This document shows positions 8,172-16,337 of a stretch of 47,849 nt of DNA, piece by piece (position 1 is the stretch's first letter; each line of letters opens with the position of its first letter). The position numbers and the translations under genes are program-made. The DNA is from Paranoxybacillus sp035645275 (GTDB lineage Bacteria > Bacillota > Bacilli > Bacillales > Anoxybacillaceae). The notes under the pieces were generated by a model that made no database searches, was not told the origin of the DNA, and saw only the letters and a list, made by a program, of their open reading frames with translations. The stretch covers positions 1 through 47,849 of the forward strand of contig DASQMX010000006.1 of the NCBI GenBank assembly GCA_035645275.1, written 5' to 3'.

Positions 8172-8387
8172 TTGTGTAACATTTATCGGTATGAAGAAGG
8201 CATAGGAGGAAAAGAGGTGTACGAGAAATGCCAACAAATTGAAAGTCCACTATTTTCGTTTATTCATCCAACGAACAAAATCGTGAACTCCTTCATCAAG
8301 TTGTCAACGCTCATTTTAACAGCGAACCATTTATCGAATGCTGGAAAAATGGTTGCTGATGACATAGAATAAATTTTTTACAAAAAC
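8172..8387 (+). other. ypmP-ilvA gap: possible decayed small gene
   Basis: After an AGGAGG-like site (about 8204) an ATG at 8228 opens a frame that stops after four codons. The frame then runs on to 8359 as KSTIFVYSSNEQNRELLHQV and VNAHFNSEPFIECWKNGC, which looks protein-like. A different frame (8172-8372) is open but looks random. This could be a pseudogene, or a gene with a point change at 8240. I do not recognise the family. Confidence 0.25.
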
Positions 8388-8441
8388 AAAGAGGTTGACC
8401 CTAAAGCGAAGTGTCAGACCCTTATGGATCAACCTCTTTTT
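8388..8441. terminator. Nested terminator after ilvA
   Basis: Stem AAAGAGGTTGACC / GGATCAACCTCTTTTT with a core reading CGAAGTGTCAGACCCTTATG. The core is the conserved GTGTCAGACCC word, while the stem differs from other members but still pairs. Confidence 0.78.
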
Positions 8442-8444
8442 CAT

Positions 8445-9716
8445 TTATATAAGTAAATTAAACAAATTGCTATCTTTATTGACTTCTTGAAACGGAAAAC
8501 CTTTTTTCTTCATTCTCTCAATAAGCGGTGTATAGTCTTCTCGGCGTTTTAATTCAATGCCAACGAGCGCAGGACCGTTTTCTTTATTGTTTTTCTTCGT
8601 ATATTCAAATCGGGTAATATCATCTGTCGGTCCAAGCACCTCGTCTAAAAATTCACGCAACGCTCCGGCACGCTGTGGGAAATTGACAATAAAATAGTGC
8701 TGCAAGCCTTCGTAAATCATAGAACGTTCTTTAATTTCCTGCATGCGTCCAATGTCATTATTGCCGCCGCTAATCACGCAGACAACGGTTTTTCCACGAA
8801 TTTGTTCTTTGTAAAAATCCAAAGCAGCAACCGGCAATGCTCCGGCCGGCTCAACGACAATGGCATTTTCATTGTACAACTCTAGAATCGTTGTACACAC
8901 TTTTCCTTCAGGTACCACGACAATCTCATCAATGATGTCTTTTGTCAAAGCAAATGTTTTTTCCCCCACCGTTTTTACCGCAGCCCCATCGACGAATTTA
9001 TCAATCTCATTCAAAGTAACGACTTTTCCGTTCGCTAACGCTGCCTTCATGGATGGTGCTCCTTCAGGTTCAACCCCAATCAGCTTTGTCGCAGCAGAAA
9101 TGCTTTTTATATATGTCCCTAAGCCGGAAATGAGCCCACCGCCGCCGATGCTCGCAAAAACAAAATCAATCGTTTCTTCACAATCATTGAGTATTTCAAC
9201 GCCAACTGTTCCTTGTCCTGCAATCACATATTCATCATCAAATGGATGGATAAACGTTCTCCCTTCTCGCTCGGCACATTCAATCGCTTGATTAAACGAA
9301 TCATCGAACGTATCCCCGACTAAAATGATTTCGATCATGTCCTTTCCAAAAAACTGTACTTGCGACACTTTTTGCCGTGGTGTTGTCGCTGGCATATAAA
9401 TCTTCCCATGAACCCCTAATACACGGCACGAATACGCCACTCCTTGCGCATGATTTCCCGCACTTGCACATACAATGCCATTCTTTCGTTCCTCTTTTGT
9501 CAAATGTTTCATTCGATTATAAGCACCACGTATTTTAAACGAGCGAACGACTTGTAAATCTTCGCGCTTTAAATAGATATTGCATTGATAGCGTTCCGAT
9601 AACAACGGGTTTTTTTGCAATGGCGTATGGTATACAACATCTTTTAACGTATGGTGTGCAATCAAAATGTCTTCTACATAAACCGTTCCGCCTTGTCGTT
9701 TAAGCTGTTGTTCCAT
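8445..9716 (-). CDS. ilvA: Threonine dehydratase (biosynthetic)
   Basis: 423 residues. It converts threonine to 2-oxobutanoate, the first step of isoleucine synthesis, with pyridoxal phosphate. The PLP lysine is K61 in VRSFKIRGAYN; SAGNHAQGVAYS and the glycine loop SIGGGGLISG bind the cofactor phosphate. A single C-terminal ACT-like regulatory domain (about 330-423, starting HYFIVNFPQRAGALREFLDE) makes it the one-ACT bacillar type. The ATG is preceded by AAAGGAAAAGGGAAG. No T-box leader is visible in the roughly 110 bp upstream. Confidence 0.95.
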   Translation of the reverse strand: MEQQLKRQGGTVYVEDILIAHHTLKDVVYHTPLQKNPLLSERYQCNIYLKREDLQVVRSFKIRGAYNRMKHLTKEERKNGIVCASAGNHAQGVAYSCRVLGVHGKIYMPATTPRQKVSQVQFFGKDMIEIILVGDTFDDSFNQAIECAEREGRTFIHPFDDEYVIAGQGTVGVEILNDCEETIDFVFASIGGGGLISGLGTYIKSISAATKLIGVEPEGAPSMKAALANGKVVTLNEIDKFVDGAAVKTVGEKTFALTKDIIDEIVVVPEGKVCTTILELYNENAIVVEPAGALPVAALDFYKEQIRGKTVVCVISGGNNDIGRMQEIKERSMIYEGLQHYFIVNFPQRAGALREFLDEVLGPTDDITRFEYTKKNNKENGPALVGIELKRREDYTPLIERMKKKGFPFQEVNKDSNLFNLLI

Positions 9717-9854
9717 CTTCCCTTTTCCTTTCTATGTAGAATTTGCATGATAAAAAGTACTGTAATGATTTGTAGATTATATCACAAATTCTAAAAAAGA
9801 AAAGGGAATTTTCTAAAAATTTTATCAAAATTTTATTTTTAACGCCATTACAAA

Positions 9855-9895
9855 AGAAGTCTCCCGAGCAAATGAAGTGGCGGGTAGTTCATTTA
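9855..9895. repeat. Degenerate repeat B-like hairpin
   Basis: GAAGTCTCCCGAGC followed by AAATGAAGTGGCGGG resembles the repeat B hairpin read in the opposite direction (GAAGTCTCCCGCCTCTAAGCGAAG). It is decayed, with only a weak stem. It occupies the ilvA-dfrA gap, which otherwise holds the dfrA terminator. Confidence 0.3.
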
Positions 9896-9930
9896 ATAAG
9901 TACTCGTGCCTGTCTCCAATTAATAGATTA

Positions 9931-9965
9931 AAAAATGAGGCGATCCTAAAAAGGAAAGCCTCATT
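9931..9965 (-). terminator. Terminator after dfrA
   Basis: On the minus strand AATGAGGC / GCCTCATT with a 16-nt loop, followed by TTTTTTAATC. Confidence 0.75.
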
Positions 9966-10452
9966 ATCGTTTTCTTTCGTATACGAGAAAGTAATAGTCA
10001 TATGGATTTTTCTCATCTTTCGGTCCCTTTTCACATGAAATCAGCTGCCACTGACTTTCATCGAAAGGAGGGAAAAACGTATCTCCTGGAAATTCAGCTT
10101 CAATTTTCGTAATATAAAGCCGGTCAGCAAACGGTAGAGTTTCTTTAAAAATTTCCGCTCCACCGATGATAAAAATTTCATCATTCTTCTCTGCTGCAAG
10201 CTTCTTTATTTCTTCTACCGAATGGATGATGATGCAATTTTCCTTTGTGAATGATGGATTGCGTGTTACAATAACATTTTCCCGTCCCGGCAATACACGG
10301 CCAATCGATTCAAACGTTTTGCGCCCCATGACGATCGTGTGTCCCATCGTCAATTTTTTAAAATAAGCAAGATCGGCAGGAAGATGCCATGGAAGCTGAT
10401 TATTTTTGCCGATAACGCGATTGCGGTCCATTGCCACTAATAATGAAATCAT
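9964..10452 (-). CDS. dfrA: Dihydrofolate reductase
   Basis: 162 residues; reduces dihydrofolate to tetrahydrofolate with NADPH. Family landmarks are MISLLVAMDRNRVIGKNNQL then PWHLPADLAYFKKLT, with the acidic residue of the folate site in the usual place, GHTIVMGRKTFESIGRVLPGR for NADPH, and IIGGAEIFKETLPFADRLYIT. The start is 25 bp after thyA on the same strand, giving a thyA-dfrA operon that regenerates the folate consumed by thymidylate synthase. AAGGCGGGA precedes the ATG. Confidence 0.95.
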   Translation of the reverse strand: MISLLVAMDRNRVIGKNNQLPWHLPADLAYFKKLTMGHTIVMGRKTFESIGRVLPGRENVIVTRNPSFTKENCIIIHSVEEIKKLAAEKNDEIFIIGGAEIFKETLPFADRLYITKIEAEFPGDTFFPPFDESQWQLISCEKGPKDEKNPYDYYFLVYERKR

Positions 10453-10477
10453 TTTTATCCCGCCTTCACGAATGATT

Positions 10478-11272
10478 TTATACAGCTACAGGGGCTTTAA
10501 TATGCGGATGAGGATGATAATCGACAATTTCAAAGTCCTCAAATTTATAGTCAAAAATCGAATCTGGTTTTCGTTTGATGACAAGTTTTGGCAATGGACG
10601 CGGTTCTCTTGTTAATTGAAGTTTTGCCTGTTCAATATGATTAAGGTACAAGTGCACATCTCCGCCCGTAAAAATGAGTTCTCCCACTTCTAGGTCACAT
10701 TGCTGCGCAATCATATGTGTTAAAAGCGCATAGCTGGCAATATTAAACGGCAAGCCTAAAAACGTATCAACAGAACGCTGCTGCCACATGCATGAAAGCT
10801 TCCCATCAGCGACATAAAATTGAAAGGCATAATGACAAGGCGGCAGTTTCATTTTATCAATTTCTGCGACGTTCCAGGCGCTAACAAGCAAGCGCCGCGA
10901 ATTCGGATTGGTTTTAATTTGCTCAATCACTTCACTAATTTGGTCAATTGTTTGGCCGTCTGCCCCTTTCCAAGAACGCCATTGCGCACCATAAACTGGA
11001 CCTAAATCACCGTTTTCATCCGCCCATTCATCCCAAATCGTCACACCGTTTTCCTGTAAATATTTAATGTTTGTATCACCGCTTAAAAACCACAATAATT
11101 CATGAATAATCGAGCGAATATGTAATTTTTTTGTTGTTAATAATGGAAATCCTTTTTGAAGATCAAAGCGAAGTTGTCTTCCGAAAACAGAAAGGGTACC
11201 TGTTCCTGTTCTGTCATCTTTTTTTACCCCGTTTTCTAAAATATCATTGAGCAAATCTAAGTACTGTTTCAT
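10478..11272 (-). CDS. thyA: Thymidylate synthase (ThyA/ThyB type)
   Basis: 264 residues, exactly the length of E. coli ThyA and B. subtilis ThyB. It methylates dUMP to dTMP using methylene-tetrahydrofolate. The active-site cysteine lies in KLPPCHYAFQFYV, followed by CMWQQRSVDTFLGLPFNIAS for dUMP/folate binding and GGDVHLYLNHIEQ. It begins 12 nt after AGGGGTG. This is the folate-oxidising, non-flavin enzyme, so the downstream dfrA is needed. B. subtilis calls the gene in this location thyB. Confidence 0.95.
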   Translation of the reverse strand: MKQYLDLLNDILENGVKKDDRTGTGTLSVFGRQLRFDLQKGFPLLTTKKLHIRSIIHELLWFLSGDTNIKYLQENGVTIWDEWADENGDLGPVYGAQWRSWKGADGQTIDQISEVIEQIKTNPNSRRLLVSAWNVAEIDKMKLPPCHYAFQFYVADGKLSCMWQQRSVDTFLGLPFNIASYALLTHMIAQQCDLEVGELIFTGGDVHLYLNHIEQAKLQLTREPRPLPKLVIKRKPDSIFDYKFEDFEIVDYHPHPHIKAPVAV

Positions 11273-11322
11273 GTAATCACCCCTATGTACCTTCTAAACG
11301 ATTCATTCTTTTTCATGATAAA

Positions 11323-11355
11323 CGAAAAAGGACTCGATTGTCGATGGCGAGTCCT
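11323..11355 (-). terminator. Terminator after the PPEP-like protease
   Basis: Minus-strand stem AGGACTCG / CGAGTCCT followed by TTTTTCG, overlapping the protease stop codon. Confidence 0.7.
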
Positions 11356-12043
11356 ACTTTTCGAGATTTTTTATATATTGATACGTCAAAGGAGCTATCT
11401 TTTTTAACTGTTGCCTCGTTTCTTCGCTATAGTAGTACATCGCGAAACTTTCAGCAAAATATTCTTCCGGATAGTTCAAAAAATACGGATTTCCTGGAAA
11501 CAGCTCGTGTGCTTCCTTTCTCCATATCGCTAAAAAGTATGGTTCGGAATGAATGCTGTTAAAGACGATTTGGTCAACAGAATGAGCAAGTTCATGAAGC
11601 TCAAGATTAATCGAACCGTGACCTTTTCCCCATTCACTATGGCCAATTTTCACTAGAACAAAGTGGGTACCTCCCATACCAGGAACGTCATCCCAAGTAA
11701 AATCTGCAAGCCCGTAGCCGCGTGGTTGTTTGCCGTGCAAATGTTCGGCTATTCTTTCATCGGTTATTTTTCCTGTAAAAAGCTTAACATATATACGTTT
11801 AGCGGCGATTTTACGTAAAATAGACGGATGAATATGCTCGATCGTCTGAATGATTTTTAATGCCTCAGTATGATTAAACTTTTGTTCTGGCAAAACAATA
11901 ATCTTTTGGATTGGAGCATCTGATGGAAAAAAAGAGTGAAGCTTACTATCTTCTAATAAGATTCCCTGTAACGGAAAAGGATGAGAAAAAGAACTTAACG
12001 GAATGACAAGTAATATACTAAGAAATAGATGGATATAACGCAT
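11354..12043 (-). CDS. Secreted PPEP/anthrax lethal factor-like zinc metalloprotease
   Basis: 229 residues with an N-terminal signal peptide (LFLSILLVIPLSSFSHPF). The zinc site is HELAH at 150-154, with a second cluster YPEEYFAESFAMYYYSEE at about 191-208, in which E198 is the likely third ligand. This layout matches Pro-Pro endopeptidases (PPEP-1 of Clostridioides difficile, and a Geobacillus member PPEP-3) and the lethal factor catalytic domain. Such enzymes cut surface proteins between prolines. The length fits PPEPs (about 220). Prolines around the cleavage site are the family rule; the target here is unknown. It stands between thyA and gltT, which B. subtilis lacks at this spot. Confidence 0.75.
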   Translation of the reverse strand: MRYIHLFLSILLVIPLSSFSHPFPLQGILLEDSKLHSFFPSDAPIQKIIVLPEQKFNHTEALKIIQTIEHIHPSILRKIAAKRIYVKLFTGKITDERIAEHLHGKQPRGYGLADFTWDDVPGMGGTHFVLVKIGHSEWGKGHGSINLELHELAHSVDQIVFNSIHSEPYFLAIWRKEAHELFPGNPYFLNYPEEYFAESFAMYYYSEETRQQLKKIAPLTYQYIKNLEK

Positions 12044-12302
12044 GATGTATATCTCCTGTCTTAATGTTGTTGGCGTATATGGGATGGGGAGATAGAAAAC
12101 TAAAAAGCGAACAATTTCGATACTTTACTAGAATTATAACATAATGAAAGAAATGAGAGAATCGACAAATAATAAGGTAAATAATGGATCTATATACATG
12201 ATTCAACTTTACCTATCTGAGTGATGCTAACCTGATATAAATCATTAAATAGAAAGTTTTATTTTTAAAAAATCTCTATACAACATATAAATCTTTTATA
12301 AA
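12044..12302. other. Gap between the protease and gltT, nothing recognised
   Basis: About 260 bp of AT-rich DNA upstream of the protease start. It should contain that gene's promoter, but I see no clear -35/-10 pair, ORF or repeat. Confidence 0.4.
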
Positions 12303-12338
12303 CAAAAATATCACGAGAAAAAATCTCGTGATATTTTT
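12303..12338 (-). terminator. Terminator after gltT
   Basis: AAAATATCACGAGA / TCTCGTGATATTTTT around an A-rich loop, U-tract on both strands. Confidence 0.85.
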
Positions 12339-12345
12339 GCTTCGT

Positions 12346-13611
12346 TTATGCACTTTTTAGTGTTTCTTCAATGTACTCTTTAGCCTTTCCTCCATTAAAT
12401 TGACCTTCCCACTTAGACATAACAATAGCAGCTAAAGCGTTGCCGACTACGTTAACAGCCGTACGTGCCATGTCTAAAATTCGGTCAATTCCAGCAATAA
12501 ACGCCAATCCTTCTACAGGAATACCGACCGTACCTAATGTCGCAAGCAGTACAACGAAAGACACGCCAGGTACGCCAGCAATTCCTTTTGATGTTACCAT
12601 CAATACTAATACAAGAGAAATTTGCTCAGAAAGAGACAAATCAATGCCATATAACTGGGCAATAAAAATCGCTGCCAATGCTTGATACAATGTAGAACCA
12701 TCTAAGTTAAATGAGTATCCTGTTGGAATGACAAAAGAGGTAATCGCTTTCGGACACCCTAATTTTTCCATTTTCTCCATAATCTTTGGCAATACCGTTT
12801 CTGAACTTGCTGTACTGTAAGCAAGCACTAGTTCATCTTTTAAAATTTTAATAAGGTGCATCAAATTGATTCCAACTAATTTGGCAACTATTCCAAGTAC
12901 AACAAACACGAAGAAAATCATCGTCGCATATACAACAATCACTAATTTACTTAACGGAATAAGCGATTCTACACCAAATTTAGAAACCGTTACACCGATT
13001 AGCGCGAAAACACCAAACGGAGCAAATTTCATAATTTGATTTGTCACATAAAACATCGCTTCTGCGGTTCCTTGGAAAAACTGTAACACTGGTTTTCCTT
13101 TTTCACCAATCGCCGCGACTCCTAAACCAAAAATGACAGAGAAGAAAATAATCGCGAGCATGTCGCCATTTGTTAATGCTTCAAAAAGATTTTTTGGAAC
13201 AATATTGACAAAGGTGTCCATCATGGAGTGACTTTGCACTTCGTTTGTTGTATCTACATAACTTTGAATATCCGTTTTTTCTAATGTTTTCATATTGACG
13301 CCTGCACCAGGCTGAAAGATGTTGGCCGCTAGCAAACCAACTATAATCGCAATCGTCGTAATAATTTCAAAATAAATAATCGTTTTCCCGCCAAGCTTTC
13401 CTAGTTTCTTTACATCTCCAACACCGGCAACACCTACAACTAGGCTGGAAATCACAATTGGAATGACAATCATCTTAATGAGACGAAGAAAAATGTCCCC
13501 AATTGGCTGCAAATAAGTTTGAACAGCTGGATTTCCGTAAAAAATTGCACCAACAGCGATACCAGCAATTAATCCAATAAAAATTTGCCATGCTAAACCA
13601 ATTCTTTTCAT
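12346..13611 (-). CDS. gltT: Glutamate/aspartate:cation symporter GltT (DAACS family)
   Basis: 421 residues of the glutamate transporter fold (eight helices and two re-entrant hairpins). The sequence closely follows GltT of G. stearothermophilus as I remember it. Diagnostic segments are the serine-rich hairpin AYSTASSETVLPKIM (near 275), IPTGYSFNLDGSTLYQ (helix 7 NMDGT-type motif), TSKGIAGVPGVSFVVLLATL (second hairpin) and DRILDMARTAVNVVGN (helix 8; the Asp and Arg contact substrate). It imports acidic amino acids with Na+ or H+. Monocistronic with a strong terminator. ypjP lies 460 bp upstream. Confidence 0.93.
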   Translation of the reverse strand: MKRIGLAWQIFIGLIAGIAVGAIFYGNPAVQTYLQPIGDIFLRLIKMIVIPIVISSLVVGVAGVGDVKKLGKLGGKTIIYFEIITTIAIIVGLLAANIFQPGAGVNMKTLEKTDIQSYVDTTNEVQSHSMMDTFVNIVPKNLFEALTNGDMLAIIFFSVIFGLGVAAIGEKGKPVLQFFQGTAEAMFYVTNQIMKFAPFGVFALIGVTVSKFGVESLIPLSKLVIVVYATMIFFVFVVLGIVAKLVGINLMHLIKILKDELVLAYSTASSETVLPKIMEKMEKLGCPKAITSFVIPTGYSFNLDGSTLYQALAAIFIAQLYGIDLSLSEQISLVLVLMVTSKGIAGVPGVSFVVLLATLGTVGIPVEGLAFIAGIDRILDMARTAVNVVGNALAAIVMSKWEGQFNGGKAKEYIEETLKSA

Positions 13612-13935
13612 TTATTTACCCCCTTTATTCTAACCCATGATGTGGTTCATCATTTATTTGGATGATGAATTAACATTCAATTACAGAAAAGTTTAAACCT
13701 AAAGATACAAAATTCAACTGCTCAATAGAATGTACAATAATGATAGTTTAAGACAAGTCAATTAATATGTTAATAAAACTTTAGAAAATTGTAAATAAAA
13801 TTTTTAAAAAATGTTGAAATGTGTCGAAAAAGAAGAGTAAATACCTATTTTTCCATTATTTTTTATACCACTCCTAATCAAAATACAGTTTAGTTGTAAT
13901 ATTCAAAAAATTTATTTGCTTTATTATAAAAATTA
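13612..13935. other. Upstream region of gltT, no gene seen
   Basis: A long AT-rich leader region that should contain the gltT promoter. I find no ORF with a ribosome site and no recognisable riboswitch. Confidence 0.4.
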
Positions 13936-13979
13936 AAAACACCTTTCATAATGAAAAACCATCATGAAAGGTGTTTTTT
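13936..13979. terminator. Bidirectional terminator downstream of ypjP
   Basis: AAAAACACCTTTCAT / ATGAAAGGTGTTTTTT with T-tracts in both directions. Confidence 0.85.
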
Positions 13980-14075
13980 GAGAAAATAATTTTTGGGACA
14001 ACAACTTCTTTCCAGAAATCTGACTCTATAAAACTTTCATCTACTCCAGCTTGTATTATCATAGCCCATCGCTTC

Positions 14076-14660
14076 TTAACTCATCCATTTCGGTGGTGTA
14101 TTTTTCGCCCAATAAATTCGCCCTAATTCATAATGTGTTTGGAACGAATCATGATAAGTGTGGTAATGGAAATTAAACCAGTAACCATCTTGCGGTGGGT
14201 GGTCACGTCGTACATGAAATCTCACAATATCCTTCCCGCTCGTTTTATCATAGATATGGAAAATTTTTTCACCGATACCACCAGATGGCTTTTCTGTAAT
14301 CACTAAATTGACTAACTTTTCTTCTGGATATTGTTCCGCTAAAGATACGAGCACTTCTTCAATGCGCGGCAAAATGACTTCATTAAACTCATCTTCAATG
14401 ACAGGTAAAATTTTTTCACCGAATTTTTCGTAAGATTGTACAATCGCTTTTTCCATTGTTTGCTGTACAAACTCCTCCCGTGTAAGTACACGGACTTCTT
14501 CCGCTTTTGCATTCCTGTTTGAAACAACCGCTGTATCGACTGAAGAATCATCTGCTTTTGCTTCATCAATTAATAATGAAGCGGGCGGTGTTACTAATCC
14601 AAACGTTAATGTCGTAATTAAAACAACAAGCGATTTACGAAGCCACCTTGGAAGATGCAT
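14076..14660 (-). CDS. ypjP: YpjP family exported protein
   Basis: 194 residues. An N-terminal helix (SLVVLITTLTFGLVTPPASL) acts as signal or anchor. The rest is hydrophilic with a conserved C-terminal block GKDIVRFHVRRDHPPQDGYW and FNFHYHTYHDSFQ. This matches YpjP of B. subtilis, which sits by thyB-dfrA as here; function unknown. AAGGAG lies 9 nt before the ATG. It follows the aminotransferase by 29 bp on the same strand, so they may be co-transcribed. Confidence 0.8.
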   Translation of the reverse strand: MHLPRWLRKSLVVLITTLTFGLVTPPASLLIDEAKADDSSVDTAVVSNRNAKAEEVRVLTREEFVQQTMEKAIVQSYEKFGEKILPVIEDEFNEVILPRIEEVLVSLAEQYPEEKLVNLVITEKPSGGIGEKIFHIYDKTSGKDIVRFHVRRDHPPQDGYWFNFHYHTYHDSFQTHYELGRIYWAKNTPPKWMS

Positions 14661-14689
14661 ATGAATTCACTCCTTTCTAGCGTTTAGCG

Positions 14690-15856
14690 TTAAAAAATGC
14701 CGCTCTTTGCTAAATTGGCAATGACTTGGCGAATTTTTTCTTCATCTTGTACAAGAGCAATGCGCACGAACCCCTCTCCGTGCGGACCAAAGGCTTGTCC
14801 TGGTGTAACAACAACATGGGCCTTATCCATAAGAGCGTAAGCAAAATCAGTAGATGTCCATCCCTTTGGAACTTCCGCCCAAACAAACATGCTTGCTTTT
14901 GGGCTGTCGACTTTCCATCCAATGGATGCCAGTCCTTCTACTAATCTATCTCTGCGGGATTGATAAATTTGTCGGTTTTGTTCGCAAAAAGCAGCTCCCT
15001 TTCTTAATGCTACCGCTGCTGCTTTTTGAATGGGAAAAAATACGCCGTAATCAAGATTCGATTTTAAATTGGCTAACGCTTGAATAATTTGCTGATTGCC
15101 GCATAAATATCCAATGCGGCATCCTGCCATATTGAAGCTTTTCGAAAGGGAGTTCATTTCTACACCAACTTCTTTTGCCCCATCAATGGACAAAAAGCTA
15201 ATCGGTTTATGACCATCGTAATACAATTCGGAATAGGCAAAATCATGAAGAACGATGATATCATATTTTTGGGCAAACGCAATTACTTCTTTAAAAAACG
15301 CTTCCGTTGCCAGAGTTGGAACAGGGTTTCCCGGAAAGTTTAAAATCATTATTTTTGCCCGCTCCGCTACATGAGCCGGTATGCTCGAAAGATCCGGCAA
15401 AAACTCATTTTCTTTGCGAAGCGGCATAAAATACGGAACAGCTCCCGCCATCGCAATTCCTGTTACATAAGCAGTATATCCCGGATCAGGAACAAGAATG
15501 ATATCACCTGTATTGGCAAAAACCATCGGAAAATGAACAAGGCCATCTTGTGACCCCATTAAACATAGCACTTCTGTTGCTTTGTTTAGTTTTACATGGT
15601 AGTTCGTTCGATAATAATCTACAACCGCCTCATGAAATTCATCCGTACCGGAAAGAGGATAACCGTATTGACTTTTCTCTTTTACAAACGCTGCCAACGT
15701 ATCCATCACAAATGCCGGCGGCGGTAAATCCGGACTGCCAATGCTTAAATCAATGATTTCACAACCTTGAGAAATTTTTGTTTGTTTATATGCGGCTAAT
15801 TCGCTGAAAACAGACGTACTAAACGCTTTCATTCGCTCAGAAAGTGTAATTCTCAT
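14690..15856 (-). CDS. PLP-dependent class I aminotransferase (LL-DAP aminotransferase-like)
   Basis: About 388 residues of fold-type I aminotransferase. Signatures are IDLSIGSPDLPPPAFV, YGYPLSGTDEFHEAV, NFPGNPVPTLA, the PLP-lysine motif SLSKSFNMAGCRIGY (lysine near 239) and FVRIALVQDEEKI with the carboxylate-binding arginine. The overall pattern is that of proteins annotated LL-diaminopimelate or N-succinyl-DAP aminotransferase in bacilli; the real amino donor and acceptor cannot be set from sequence. Two adjacent ATGs follow AGGGGGAG; the second (15856) has the better spacing. Confidence 0.8.
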   Translation of the reverse strand: MRITLSERMKAFSTSVFSELAAYKQTKISQGCEIIDLSIGSPDLPPPAFVMDTLAAFVKEKSQYGYPLSGTDEFHEAVVDYYRTNYHVKLNKATEVLCLMGSQDGLVHFPMVFANTGDIILVPDPGYTAYVTGIAMAGAVPYFMPLRKENEFLPDLSSIPAHVAERAKIMILNFPGNPVPTLATEAFFKEVIAFAQKYDIIVLHDFAYSELYYDGHKPISFLSIDGAKEVGVEMNSLSKSFNMAGCRIGYLCGNQQIIQALANLKSNLDYGVFFPIQKAAAVALRKGAAFCEQNRQIYQSRRDRLVEGLASIGWKVDSPKASMFVWAEVPKGWTSTDFAYALMDKAHVVVTPGQAFGPHGEGFVRIALVQDEEKIRQVIANLAKSGIF

Positions 15857-15954
15857 CATTTCTCCCCCTAATATAAACTGACCGTGAATTTACTATGTAT
15901 AATTCTTCAATTTGACACATACTACGATTATAAGCAACCGAAAGTTTCATTGCC

Positions 15955-16084
15955 TTTATCCTGTTCTAATCGTCCGTTATCTCCCACCTGTAGAGGTGGG
16001 AGATAACGGACGCTAGAAGTGCGATAAGCTCAACTAACATCAGTGGGGGATGAAGAAAACCCCACTGATGAAGTTGCACTTTAT
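15955..16084 (+). repeat. Repeat A copy 3 (best-preserved)
   Basis: TTTAT flank at 15955. Hairpin 1 is perfect: CGTCCGTTATCTCCCACCT, loop GTAG, then its exact complement, inside a TTCTA/TAGAA outer pairing. Hairpin 2 is CATCAGTGGGG / CCCCACTGATG within AGTGC...GCACT. Ends GCACTTTAT at 16084. No coding potential. Confidence 0.8.
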
Positions 16085-16138
16085 ATTTTCAGTTTACCAT
16101 ATTTTCTGTAAATTTCATGTGAAGAAAGGGGGAAAAAG

Positions 16139-16213
16139 ATGCATACTCTTTTTGTATTCCTCAGTGTTGTTACGCTCATTTACAATATTGCGAACTGTTT
16201 CATTGACTCATAA
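16139..16213 (+). CDS. Possible 24-residue membrane peptide
   Basis: An ATG at 16139 is preceded by AAAGGGGGAAAAAG, a strong ribosome site at good spacing. The frame encodes MHTLFVFLSVVTLIYNIANC then FIDS and stops at 16213, just before a nested terminator at 16217. Most of the peptide is one hydrophobic helix. It is the only plus-strand candidate in a minus-strand stretch and begins 55 bp after repeat A copy 3. Small membrane peptides of this size include type I toxins, but no antisense RNA is evident, so function is open. It may be a chance ORF. Confidence 0.35.
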   Translation: MHTLFVFLSVVTLIYNIANCFIDS

Positions 16214-16216
16214 TAA

Positions 16217-16337
16217 AGAGGATGACCTAAAACAAAGTGTCAGACCCCCGCAATATATCGCATACGATGTTTCGTGAGTACACGATATATCGCGTTTTGT
16301 GCATGAGGCAAGACACTTTATAGGTCATCCTCTTTTA
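16217..16337. repeat. Long nested terminator/repeat downstream of yuzL
   Basis: Outer stem AAAGAGGATGACCT / AGGTCATCCTCTTTT. Inside, AAAGTGTCAGACCCCCGCAA and a second hairpin with arms CGCAATATATCG and CGATATATCGCG. Same architecture as 6066-6189 and 17997-18121, with a third, again self-complementary, outer stem. Confidence 0.65.

Noticed and set aside
8172..8372. 66-codon open frame in the ypmP-ilvA gap
   Set aside because: Its codons look random and another frame of the same stretch looks more protein-like, so this ORF is not called as a gene.
9717..9830. T-box leader before ilvA (and similarly before ilvD)
   Set aside because: No T-box consensus word or antiterminator structure is visible upstream of either gene.
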